64,000 bases of DNA from Clostridia bacterium (GTDB lineage: Bacteria > Bacillota > Clostridia > Oscillospirales > CAG-272), in contig JAFVRG010000008.1 of assembly GCA_017504405.1 (NCBI GenBank), positions 55,861 to 119,860 of the forward strand. Direction: 5' to 3'. The notes under the pieces are model-generated. The model searched no databases, had not been told where the DNA came from, and saw nothing but the letters and a program-made list of their open reading frames with translations. Every line of letters begins with the position of its first letter. The first letter of the stretch is position 1. Below, piece by piece: positions 35,763 through 43,498 of the stretch. The position numbers were made by a program, and so were the translations under genes.

Positions 35763-36236
35763 TTATCCGCTTTTTTTGGATATGCTTATTTTATTTGCTC
35801 CGACACCGCATACGGTGCTTACCGCATCGGCTACCGAGAGCCTTACGTCGTCACGCTCTCCGCCCTCACATACGATGGCAACCCCACGCACCGTCGGCAT
35901 ACGTTTATATAGTAAAAGTCCCTCTCCCGAGCTGATAACAAAGCTACCCGAGCCGTCATTTTTTGCGTATACACATTCCTCGCCGCCCTCGAGCGTCACC
36001 GTCACGTATACGTTCCCTACCCCATCGATAGATGAGCAAAGCTCCCGTATTTTGTCCTCAAGAGCTATTCGGTATTGCTCAGCAGATGCAAAATAGTCGC
36101 TCTCGGTTACGACCGTTTCATTGCTGTCCGAACGCCCCAATACGAGAAATGCTATACCTAAAATGAGTATTATGAAAAGAGCCCACCTGCCCTTCATGGT
36201 TTTAAGGTTCTTTAAAAAAATATTTTCACTTGCCAT
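35763..36236 (-). CDS. spoIIIAG: Stage III sporulation protein AG
   Basis: 157 aa, with one N-terminal membrane segment (~18-35) and an RBM-type domain containing the inserted beta strands IDGVGNVYVTVTLEGGEE. SpoIIIAG forms a large ring in the inter-membrane space of the sporulation channel. It overlaps spoIIIAF by 11 bases. Shorter than the B. subtilis protein, as often in Clostridia. Confidence 0.9.
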   Translation of the reverse strand: MASENIFLKNLKTMKGRWALFIILILGIAFLVLGRSDSNETVVTESDYFASAEQYRIALEDKIRELCSSIDGVGNVYVTVTLEGGEECVYAKNDGSGSFVISSGEGLLLYKRMPTVRGVAIVCEGGERDDVRLSVADAVSTVCGVGANKISISKKSG

Positions 36237-36687
36237 TTATGAGTACCTCACATTCGCATCCGCATCCGTTTTCGATATAATGCACTATTTTCGGTATATC
36301 TGCGCCGACAGCGGAGCCGGTCAGGTTTATTTCGATGTGCTCGATTATAATTCCGCCGTCGGTTATATTGATTTTTGCAACGACGCCAACGTTTTCCTCG
36401 CTGAGTGAAAATTCACGGCATATCTCGGCGCGTATGCCTTGCTCCACAGCCGCCCTTGCGTTTTCTGTGGGGGGCGTGTAGCCGTCAACCTCGCTGTCCT
36501 CAAAAATGCTGACGAGAAACTCTGTGACGTCCCCGTCCCCCATGCTCGCCAGAGGGGACGCGACAGTTACCGTGACGGCGAGAGAAACGCAGAATGCGAG
36601 CATTGAGTCGTTTTTAGAGCTTATCACTGTGCATATAACTCCCGCCAGAAGCACAACCAGCAAAACCGAATATAAATATGCGCTCAT
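36226..36687 (-). CDS. spoIIIAF: Stage III sporulation protein AF
   Basis: 153 aa. Two N-terminal membrane segments (YLYSVLLVVLLAGVICTVI and LAFCVSLAVTVTVASPLA) precede a soluble RBM-like domain with NVGVVAKINITDGGIIIEHI. It is a mother-cell membrane part of the SpoIIIA complex. It begins one base after the spoIIIAE stop. Confidence 0.88.
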   Translation of the reverse strand: MSAYLYSVLLVVLLAGVICTVISSKNDSMLAFCVSLAVTVTVASPLASMGDGDVTEFLVSIFEDSEVDGYTPPTENARAAVEQGIRAEICREFSLSEENVGVVAKINITDGGIIIEHIEINLTGSAVGADIPKIVHYIENGCGCECEVLINGK

Positions 36688-36688
36688 A

Positions 36689-37789
36689 TCATCCTCCTAT
36701 TGCGGGCGAGTTTTTTATAAAGATGGAAATGACTATTATCGCCGTAACAGCCGTAAGCGCCACCACTGCCAGCAGCATATCAAACAGAGAGAAGAATGAA
36801 CGGAACACACGCTCGCACTCAACAGAGCCTGAGAGGGAGGACACACCTGCGCAGAGGGACAGCGAAAATCTTATGACGAATATGTAGAAAAGAGAGGGCA
36901 GAGCAATTGCGAGCGTGGCAATAACCGCTCCTGCGCCAACCGTGCTTTTAATAACGGAAAGCGACGCTCCCAAGGTGGAGAGAGATGCAGAAACGGTTGA
37001 GCCTACCATTGGCAGTGATGAGCCTACCACGAATTTGAGCGAGCGTGCGCCGAGAGAATCTGCGCTCGCCGATATTGCGCTTTGCATTCCCATAGAAAAG
37101 GATATTACCGTGCACATGAATCCTATGAGAGTCAGATATGCTTTCTTTATGTACCCCGAAATTGCGGCGGCACGGAACCTGCCTCCCATACAGTCGCATA
37201 TAGAAAAACCGAGAAGTGCAACAGAAATAGGAGTGAGCACGTCTACGCACAGCCTGTCCGTTATAGCCGCAACTGCGCTCATTCCTGCTGAGCTCGCCGC
37301 TCCTGCGGTGACGCTCGCCCCCGAGATGAGAATTGCCGCACTTATAGGAGCGAGCGCATTCATCAGCACGCTCATGTCGGAAAGGTATGATACAATGCCA
37401 TCAACCGTCGGCAAAAGAATAGTGCAGAGCGAGGCGGCAAGGGCTATTGATATGCACATATCGGCATTTTTTTTGCACGACAGCCCCTCACACACCGACG
37501 ACACGAGAGACCCCAGAACGCACAGTGATAGCATTGTGATTATGAGGGGACGGCTATCTGTCAGCTGACCCGACAGAGCATCGGTTATCATAAGCAGTAT
37601 GCCCTTTATACCCGTGCGCTCGGATACACTCTCCTGTGTTATTCCGTCGGGGAGAGCGTTTTGTGCCAGAGATGGCAGTGAGCCGTACAGCTCACCTGCG
37701 TAATCGGGCTCATCAGCATAGCATACGGTTTGAAAAGCAAAAGCAAGCAGAAGCAGAGATATAAAGCATATTGCAATTCTTTTTTTCAT
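36689..37789 (-). CDS. spoIIIAE: Stage III sporulation protein AE
   Basis: 366 aa with a cleavable-type signal sequence (MKKRIAICFISLLLLAFAFQ) and about seven to eight membrane segments. It is the large polytopic subunit of the SpoIIIA-SpoIIQ apparatus, needed for late forespore transcription. Gly/Ala/Ser-rich segments such as SAAILISGASVTAGAASSAG are typical. It follows spoIIIAD by 16 bases. Confidence 0.92.
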   Translation of the reverse strand: MKKRIAICFISLLLLAFAFQTVCYADEPDYAGELYGSLPSLAQNALPDGITQESVSERTGIKGILLMITDALSGQLTDSRPLIITMLSLCVLGSLVSSVCEGLSCKKNADMCISIALAASLCTILLPTVDGIVSYLSDMSVLMNALAPISAAILISGASVTAGAASSAGMSAVAAITDRLCVDVLTPISVALLGFSICDCMGGRFRAAAISGYIKKAYLTLIGFMCTVISFSMGMQSAISASADSLGARSLKFVVGSSLPMVGSTVSASLSTLGASLSVIKSTVGAGAVIATLAIALPSLFYIFVIRFSLSLCAGVSSLSGSVECERVFRSFFSLFDMLLAVVALTAVTAIIVISIFIKNSPAIGG

Positions 37790-37805
37790 TTTAAAATCCT
37801 TATCC

Positions 37806-38171
37806 TTATGTAAAAAGAGTGAATAGTCTCTCTATAACAGGCAGTGAGATTATGAGCATCTCCGCCTTGGCAAGCAGCTCTACCTTGTCCGCAACCGAGC
37901 CGTGTCCCATATCCCTGCACATTCCCGAGCACAGATGTGCTGCGAGGGCTATCCCCCCCGCTTTCAGCATAAAAGACAGCTCCTCGGAAATACCACCTGC
38001 ATCAGCGAGTGCTCCCAGCTTTTCCACAACCCCACGGTATCTTTCGAGCAAAAGCGAAAATAAAAGTATGCCTGACGCAGATATTACGAGGGGCGACAGC
38101 TTGGTTTCTCGGGTTATGAAAATAATGAAGGAGAGAAGGATGGCTATGCCGAGCGTCTGCCAGAGGCTCAT
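37806..38171 (-). CDS. spoIIIAD: Stage III sporulation protein AD
   Basis: 121 aa, three to four hydrophobic helices with KAGGIALAAHLCSGMCRDMG in the middle, a stretch conserved in SpoIIIAD. Its ATG overlaps the spoIIIAC stop. It belongs to the membrane base of the channel. Confidence 0.88.
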   Translation of the reverse strand: MSLWQTLGIAILLSFIIFITRETKLSPLVISASGILLFSLLLERYRGVVEKLGALADAGGISEELSFMLKAGGIALAAHLCSGMCRDMGHGSVADKVELLAKAEMLIISLPVIERLFTLFT

Positions 38172-38377
38172 AGACCGAATACCGAGCGCACCGTTTCGAT
38201 GAGTCCGCCTATTTCGCCGATGAGCATGACGAGGACGATTACTATTCCTGCAAGGGAAACGAGCATTGCCTGCTCGTCACGCCCTGCCTTGCTGAGTATC
38301 TGATGAGCAACTGTCACCAGCATTCCAACACCTGCAACCTTTAACACAAGTCCTACATCCATTTCTTTAACCTCCAA
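38168..38377 (-). CDS. spoIIIAC: Stage III sporulation protein AC
   Basis: 69 aa, the usual very short length, with two hydrophobic helices and VLKVAGVGMLVTVAHQILSK followed by GRDEQAMLVSLAGIVIVLVM, the family signature. It starts three bases after spoIIIAB and overlaps spoIIIAD by four. Confidence 0.92.
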   Translation of the reverse strand: MEVKEMDVGLVLKVAGVGMLVTVAHQILSKAGRDEQAMLVSLAGIVIVLVMLIGEIGGLIETVRSVFGL

Positions 38378-38380
38378 GCT

Positions 38381-38866
38381 TTATAAGAGTACTATTATCA
38401 GCATCAAACCACCCGTCAGGACTACGCCCCTTGCAATGCGTGCCATTTTCGGGTGCTCCACTCTCTCGTGCGAAAGCGCGTTTTCAAATTGCGAAATATA
38501 GTAATCGCACACACCTACTGCGTTATCGACGTATCCGTCACCGAGCTGATTCCACATAGCCATCAGCATATCCGCCTGCTCATATGTGAAATAACCGAGC
38601 CTTAGCGACTCTTCAACGGCTGATGAGAGACCCTTGTCTCTCGCTAAGGAGAGAAATCCCGTGCGCTCGAGCTCACTGTTATCAAAGTCCTCGAAAATCT
38701 CGCTCATCGGTGTTGAAAAGCAACTGATTTTCGCCCTTATGTGGCGCAAAAGGAGCAGTATCCCCTCGGTTTGCCGTGTTCTTTGTCTGTATGACCTTGC
38801 AATTGACACGGAAAGATAGAGAGTTGCTGTTAAGAGAAGAAAAATTCCTATAAATTTGATGAGCAT
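38381..38866 (-). CDS. spoIIIAB: Stage III sporulation protein AB
   Basis: 161 aa. An N-terminal membrane anchor (FIGIFLLLTATLYLSVSIA), a cytoplasmic helical domain and a C-terminal hydrophobic tail ending VVLTGGLMLIIVLL. The fold is related to type II secretion subunit GspF (known). It overlaps spoIIIAA by 19 bases. Confidence 0.88.
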   Translation of the reverse strand: MLIKFIGIFLLLTATLYLSVSIARSYRQRTRQTEGILLLLRHIRAKISCFSTPMSEIFEDFDNSELERTGFLSLARDKGLSSAVEESLRLGYFTYEQADMLMAMWNQLGDGYVDNAVGVCDYYISQFENALSHERVEHPKMARIARGVVLTGGLMLIIVLL

Positions 38867-39759
38867 AAATTACCTCCGATGCTGATGTGCCTGTCTGTCG
38901 TATATGCGTAAACGCCGTCACTGCGGCTCACACCAATATATGCTCGGAACACTCCGTTTAATGATAGAATTTTTACAGCCCTTCTGCTTAAAAGCTCAGA
39001 TAGGCTGGCGGCATGCGCCGATGCTATCAGCGATACTCCCGTGCTCTGTGCACCGAGAATTGCAATTGCCTCCTCTGTGTTACCTATCTCGTCACATATT
39101 ATCACGTCGGGGGACAGCGTGCGGGTGGCGGTTTCAATTCCAACAGCCTTGGGGTATCCCGTGAGCACGTCAACGGTGCAGCCTTTATCAATGAGAGATT
39201 CAGGGAATTCACCTCTGCTGTCCACTATAACCACACGCAGAGGACTTTTGCCCGATGAGAGCTGGATAGCGGCATCACGCAGAGCGGTGGTTTTTCCAAC
39301 ACCGGGCGGTGAATACACGAGTATACCGCCACGCTCCTCTCTCCATGCGCTGACTATTGCATCTCCTGCCCCCGCAACCGAATGAGGAATGCGTATAGAT
39401 ATGGATTTTATGTCGGTAACGCCGTAAATTCTTTTTTCATCCCGAAGAGCTCTGCCTGCCACGCCGACACGAAAACCGCTGTCCGTTGTTATAAATCCCT
39501 CAGCGAGGCTCTCGCTGTAAGCATAAACCGAGCCCTTACAAAACGCCTTCACACAATCGTGAAGCTCCTGCGCGCTCACAAAAACTCTCATAGTGACAGG
39601 GCGCATATCGAGCGTAAGAGTACATATCCTGTCCGCCCGTATGCGTATCTCGGATAGACGTTTTTCAAAATCCCGGTAGTTGTCCGAAATTTGCAGTATT
39701 TCCCTCGCAACGGCTACTGGCAGAAACGAGAGAAGCTCGGAAAGGACATTGCTTATCAT
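38848..39759 (-). CDS. spoIIIAA: Stage III sporulation protein AA (ATPase)
   Basis: 303 aa; the ATG at 39759 has AAGGAG five bases upstream, whereas an upstream in-frame Met has none and would overlap the divergent promoter. The ATPase powers the SpoIIIA channel. Walker A is YSPPGVGKTTALRDAA, followed by VVIVDSRGEFPES and PDVIICDEIGN (Walker B). AAHAASLSELLSR lies near the sensor region. The resemblance is to type II/IV secretion ATPases. First gene of the eight-gene operon; sigma-E control is expected from other spore-formers but no clear sigma-E promoter was found. Confidence 0.95.
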   Translation of the reverse strand: MISNVLSELLSFLPVAVAREILQISDNYRDFEKRLSEIRIRADRICTLTLDMRPVTMRVFVSAQELHDCVKAFCKGSVYAYSESLAEGFITTDSGFRVGVAGRALRDEKRIYGVTDIKSISIRIPHSVAGAGDAIVSAWREERGGILVYSPPGVGKTTALRDAAIQLSSGKSPLRVVIVDSRGEFPESLIDKGCTVDVLTGYPKAVGIETATRTLSPDVIICDEIGNTEEAIAILGAQSTGVSLIASAHAASLSELLSRRAVKILSLNGVFRAYIGVSRSDGVYAYTTDRHISIGGNLCSSNL

Positions 39760-39815
39760 ATCGACTCCTTTTTCCAAAATTTTGCAAAATTTTCTATAAT
39801 TTGTCAAAAATACCC

Positions 39816-39843
39816 TTGACAAAAGAAAAAAGTGTGTTATAAT
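39816..39843 (+). promoter_or_regulatory. Promoter of the AbrB-type regulator
   Basis: TTGACA (39816-39821), 16 bases, TATAAT (39838-39843). It lies inside the region between the divergent spoIIIA operon and the regulator. Confidence 0.8.
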
Positions 39844-39924
39844 TGTTAGGCTAAACATTAGTCCTGTCACCACTCGGATAGGGCGTTGATTTTTCCCTTA
39901 CTATTTACGAAAGGAATTAGGATT

Positions 39925-40170
39925 ATGGAGAAGACGGGTATTTTCAGGGGGATTGATAAGCTTGGCAGAATAGTAATCCCTATGGAAATAAGAAAAACTC
40001 TCGACATAAAAGAGGGCGACAATCTTGAGTTCAGCCTTGCAGGCGATACCATTCAGCTTCGTCGCAGTGCGCTTCGTTGCTGTCTTTGCGATTCGGAGAG
40101 AAATCTCTACGACGTAGACGGTAAATGTGTATGCGAGGACTGCGCTGTAAAAATCAAGAGAATGGTTTAA
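39925..40170 (+). CDS. AbrB/SpoVT-type regulator with C-terminal zinc ribbon
   Basis: 81 aa; the ATG at 39925 follows AAAGGAATTAGG. The N-terminal ~47 residues are the swapped-hairpin AbrB domain (KTGIFRGIDKLGRIVIPMEI, then RKTLDIKEGDNLEFSL), a DNA-binding transition-state regulator fold. The C-terminal ~30 residues hold CCLCDSERNL...CVCEDC, two CxxC pairs that probably bind zinc; this replaces the usual multimerisation tail of AbrB and the GAF domain of SpoVT. It faces the spoIIIA operon, so it may control it (inference). Confidence 0.88.
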   Translation: MEKTGIFRGIDKLGRIVIPMEIRKTLDIKEGDNLEFSLAGDTIQLRRSALRCCLCDSERNLYDVDGKCVCEDCAVKIKRMV

Positions 40171-40193
40171 TTTTCACTAAAATGTATGCAAAA

Positions 40194-40220
40194 GGGACGT
40201 GCAGTATGACTGCACGTCCC
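40194..40220 (+). terminator. Terminator of the AbrB-type gene
   Basis: GGGACGTGCAG (40194-40204) pairs with CTGCACGTCCC (40210-40220). The T-tract is weak (TTCGCATTTG). Confidence 0.65.
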
Positions 40221-40320
40221 TTCGCATTTGCCCGATGTTTCGGTGCTTCAAATATATTTATAGTTTAATATGCACAAAAATAAGAAAAAAAGTTTGTGTA
40301 AAACGCCGACTGCTTTTTAG

Positions 40321-40349
40321 TTGACTTTATCGACCGCAAATGATATAAT
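40321..40349 (+). promoter_or_regulatory. Promoter of the beta-helix lipoprotein gene
   Basis: TTGACT (40321-40326), 17 bases, TATAAT (40344-40349). Confidence 0.85.
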
Positions 40350-40394
40350 ATAATTGCAAATTTATACAGATTATTTTGTCAAAAGGAGAAAAAT

Positions 40395-43352
40395 ATGAAA
40401 AAATTAATTTGTTTGCTCATGTGTCTTGTGATGATTTTTTCTATTGTTGCCTGTACTGAGGACGGCGTAGGCGACGACGGAACAACGACCACAACCACAA
40501 CAACGGCACAGCCGACAACCACAACGACTACCGCAGGTGCAAACCTGAATCCCGGTAAGGATTACAGCGGTATGCTCCCCTCCGAGAACGTACATTATGT
40601 TTACGTTTCCTCGAAAACAGGAGTTGACTCGAATGACGGCTCCGCACCTGATAAGGCGTTTGCAACTCTTGAGTATGCAACCTCAGCGGTTCTCGACTAC
40701 ATCAACGGCGGCGGCGAGGATGATGTCATCGTAGCTATGGCGGACGGCGATTATTACGTTGCTAACGGATTTAACCTTCCCGTTGCAGGCGAGGGCAAGA
40801 ATAATAAGATTTATTATGCTACCGTTGGCGGCGGCAGAGCGAGAATACTTGGCGGTATGAACATAGGTCAGAGCAAAATAACCTATGCAAACGAGTCTCA
40901 CGTTGTAGGTAAGGAAAACAAGAAGGTGCTTGACCTCGTCAGCCCGGAGATTGCTCCTCACCTCCTCGCAGTTGACGTATCCGAGTTTTCCGATGTTTTG
41001 ACCTCCATCTTCAACGATGCGGGTGTTCCGAAGGCTACCAGCGGATCTTCAACCATTTCCTCGTACGATGCGGTAGAATTCTATAACGGTAACTCCAACC
41101 TCCAGCCCGCTCGTTTCCCCAACCACGGTGAGTATTCAGCGGATGCAGAGGCGTTTGGCTACGACCTTGCAGGTTGGCTGTTCACTACTTATATAAACTA
41201 TGAGTTCACCGACAGAAACGGTAACACCGAATGGTATACTCCTTCCGAAATGGGCGCTCTCGGATTTTACAGAACAGCTCCCATGAATATCTGGGTAACC
41301 AACGAAACATATGAAACGATATACGATTGGGATTTTAAAAACCAGGAGGGTCTCCTCTTCAACTTCTTCGGTAACAGCTGGGATGACCTTATTCACCAGA
41401 TAACCGATTTTGTTACCTACGACCAGGACCAATATCCCAACGGCTTCAACCCCGGCGGAAACGGCAGATATTTTGCGTATTTCAAGACCGACCGCGGTAG
41501 GAACTACAACGGTGAGCTTGGCGGTGACGATACCATGACAGGTAACCCCACCTACCGTACATATTATATAATGAACGTCCTCGAGGCAATTGATATTCCC
41601 GGCGAGTATTACTACGACCACGCATCCAAGATGCTGTACGTTTACCTCGGCGAGGATGCTGACACCTCTAACCTCTACGTTGCAACCTCTCAGAAGGATC
41701 TCGTTAGCGGTAACGGCGCACACAACATAACCTTCCTCGGCGTTGACATTATGTACTGCCAGAACAACCTCGTCAGCCTTTCCAACTGTAACAACGTAAC
41801 CTTTATGGGTTGTACGATTGCTCACTGCGCTGATAAGGCGATAGTTGCAGACAACACTCCCGGTCTCACCATCGATTCCTGCCATATATTCGAGCTTGGA
41901 ATGGGAGCTATCGATCTTCGCAATACTTGCAGACCCGATTCGTCCGAGAAGCTGGAGATGTCAAATATTCTTATCCAGAACTGTGACATTCACGACATAG
42001 CATCCAGACACTATTCCTACTCATGGGTAATATATTTCACCCGTATATGCGGCGTAACCATCCGCCAGAACTCTGTTCACCACGGTAAGCACGGTGCGTT
42101 CTCATGGGATGATGCAGCGTTCCTAACCTTTGAGTATAACGATATATACGAGTTCATACGTGAAACCGACGACGTCGGTCTCTTCTACCAGCTCTCCGAC
42201 AACGTAACGCAGGTCGGTACGGTAATCAGATACAACAGAATACATGACATCGGTATCAACTATCCCAACTGGGGCTCCAACATCTTCTATGATGACGGAT
42301 ACGGCTCGGGCTACGAGATACACCACAACCTGATATACAACCTCTGGGAGGGTGAGTATGCGAAGGCTACTGTTTTCTGTAAGATGAAGGCAGAGTACGT
42401 TCACGACAACTTTATCTTCAACACAGGTGAGAGAGTTACTATGTCGTCCGGCGATAAGGGCGAGGGTAATTTCTGGTGGTGGCGTGACGTCAACAGCTCG
42501 TTCACGGTTAAGGCTGATGCTATCTGGTCGCACATTCAGAACTCCGGAATAGGTAATGCCTGGGAGAAGAATTTTGAGGATCCCGATATGGACGGACGTT
42601 TCCAGTACGATATGCTCCGTTACCTCAACTCCGAGGAATCCTTCTACGATGTTTACGGAAACGGAATTGCAGTCAGCAATGACCTTATCAGAAACGACGG
42701 CGGCGCAACGGTTATCCGTGACGAAAACGCAAAGTATATAACGGTTACTATCAATAAGACTCAGAACGGTCAGTACGAGGGCAAGAACCTCACTGCGGGA
42801 TCTAAGTTCACAGGCTGGACCAGCATTGCTAAGCTTGCTGATTTCCTCTATGAATACGGACGGATTAAGAGCACCACACAGGTTAACCCTGCTGCATGCT
42901 CGATCACCTACTACGATCCTGACACAATGGCAGTTCCTATTAACATACACGCCTTCTATATGCCTATGTACACCTACAACGAAAGCACATATGAGTGGGA
43001 GTACAGTAAATGGTCTGTTAACAGCGGTAATAACACCGATGCATGGACTCAGGCACATGAGATGATGGGACGTCATTACTACTGGGCTGACGGTTATCAC
43101 GGCGTATATCACAACAACATATCCATTAATACCTACAACAACTTCTCAACTGATAAGTCGGTATGGGATGCTGTTCACGTAAAGGCGTATAACTACTACG
43201 ACGGTATGATGGACGTCGAGCTCTTTGAGGATGGCGAGTACAGCTCGGATATCGTCGACTACCTCGAGGATCTTTCCTACCAGGAGGGCTACGAGTGGGT
43301 TGCTGACTTCGAATTGCTCGACCTGTCGAAGGTTGGATGTAAGCTCGGCTAA
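40395..43352 (+). CDS. Large surface lipoprotein with right-handed beta-helix
   Basis: 985 aa, ATG behind AAAGGAG. A lipoprotein signal ends in lipobox FSIVAC (Cys20), followed by a Thr-only-rich linker (about residues 28-47) of the sort seen between anchor and catalytic domains. VYVSSKTGVDSNDGSAPDKA begins the module found at the start of many DUF1565/parallel beta-helix proteins. Repeats of the N-N-x-h and CxIHD type (NITFLGVDIMYCQNNLVSL, IQNCDIHDIASRHYSY, IHHNLIYNLWEGEYAK) show the helix between about 430 and 690. A C-terminal ~250-residue section is aromatic-rich. This architecture is common in polysaccharide lyases and glycosidases; a plant- or host-glycan substrate is likely but not proven. 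Confidence 0.8.
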   Translation: MKKLICLLMCLVMIFSIVACTEDGVGDDGTTTTTTTTAQPTTTTTTAGANLNPGKDYSGMLPSENVHYVYVSSKTGVDSNDGSAPDKAFATLEYATSAVLDYINGGGEDDVIVAMADGDYYVANGFNLPVAGEGKNNKIYYATVGGGRARILGGMNIGQSKITYANESHVVGKENKKVLDLVSPEIAPHLLAVDVSEFSDVLTSIFNDAGVPKATSGSSTISSYDAVEFYNGNSNLQPARFPNHGEYSADAEAFGYDLAGWLFTTYINYEFTDRNGNTEWYTPSEMGALGFYRTAPMNIWVTNETYETIYDWDFKNQEGLLFNFFGNSWDDLIHQITDFVTYDQDQYPNGFNPGGNGRYFAYFKTDRGRNYNGELGGDDTMTGNPTYRTYYIMNVLEAIDIPGEYYYDHASKMLYVYLGEDADTSNLYVATSQKDLVSGNGAHNITFLGVDIMYCQNNLVSLSNCNNVTFMGCTIAHCADKAIVADNTPGLTIDSCHIFELGMGAIDLRNTCRPDSSEKLEMSNILIQNCDIHDIASRHYSYSWVIYFTRICGVTIRQNSVHHGKHGAFSWDDAAFLTFEYNDIYEFIRETDDVGLFYQLSDNVTQVGTVIRYNRIHDIGINYPNWGSNIFYDDGYGSGYEIHHNLIYNLWEGEYAKATVFCKMKAEYVHDNFIFNTGERVTMSSGDKGEGNFWWWRDVNSSFTVKADAIWSHIQNSGIGNAWEKNFEDPDMDGRFQYDMLRYLNSEESFYDVYGNGIAVSNDLIRNDGGATVIRDENAKYITVTINKTQNGQYEGKNLTAGSKFTGWTSIAKLADFLYEYGRIKSTTQVNPAACSITYYDPDTMAVPINIHAFYMPMYTYNESTYEWEYSKWSVNSGNNTDAWTQAHEMMGRHYYWADGYHGVYHNNISINTYNNFSTDKSVWDAVHVKAYNYYDGMMDVELFEDGEYSSDIVDYLEDLSYQEGYEWVADFELLDLSKVGCKLG

Positions 43353-43390
43353 GCTAAGGGGCTTCCGCCTTTTGGCATAACTATAAACAC

Positions 43391-43421
43391 AAAACGGCGT
43401 ACCTTTCGGGTACGCCGTTTT
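43391..43421. terminator. Terminator of the beta-helix gene
   Basis: AAAACGGCGTACC (43391-43403) pairs with GGTACGCCGTTTT (43409-43421). Confidence 0.85.
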
Positions 43422-43431
43422 CATTAAATTA

Positions 43432-43460
43432 AAAGTGAGGCGTTTTTTGCGCCTCACTTT
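43432..43460. terminator. tex terminator
   Basis: AAAGTGAGGCG (43432-43442) pairs with CGCCTCACTTT (43450-43460); it lies just downstream of tex on the minus strand. Confidence 0.75.
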
Positions 43461-43498
43461 GCTATTTGCGATTTCTTCGGAAAAAGCATCTTTAGAGG

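Noticed and set aside
39760..39830. Sigma-E promoter for spoIIIA
   Set aside because: A GGTATTT-like -35 was seen at 39808-39814, but the only -10-like match is far too close; not supportable by eye.
42123..43112. 329-codon minus-strand frame opposite the beta-helix gene
   Set aside because: Shadow frame; no start signal; coding evidence is clear on the plus strand.
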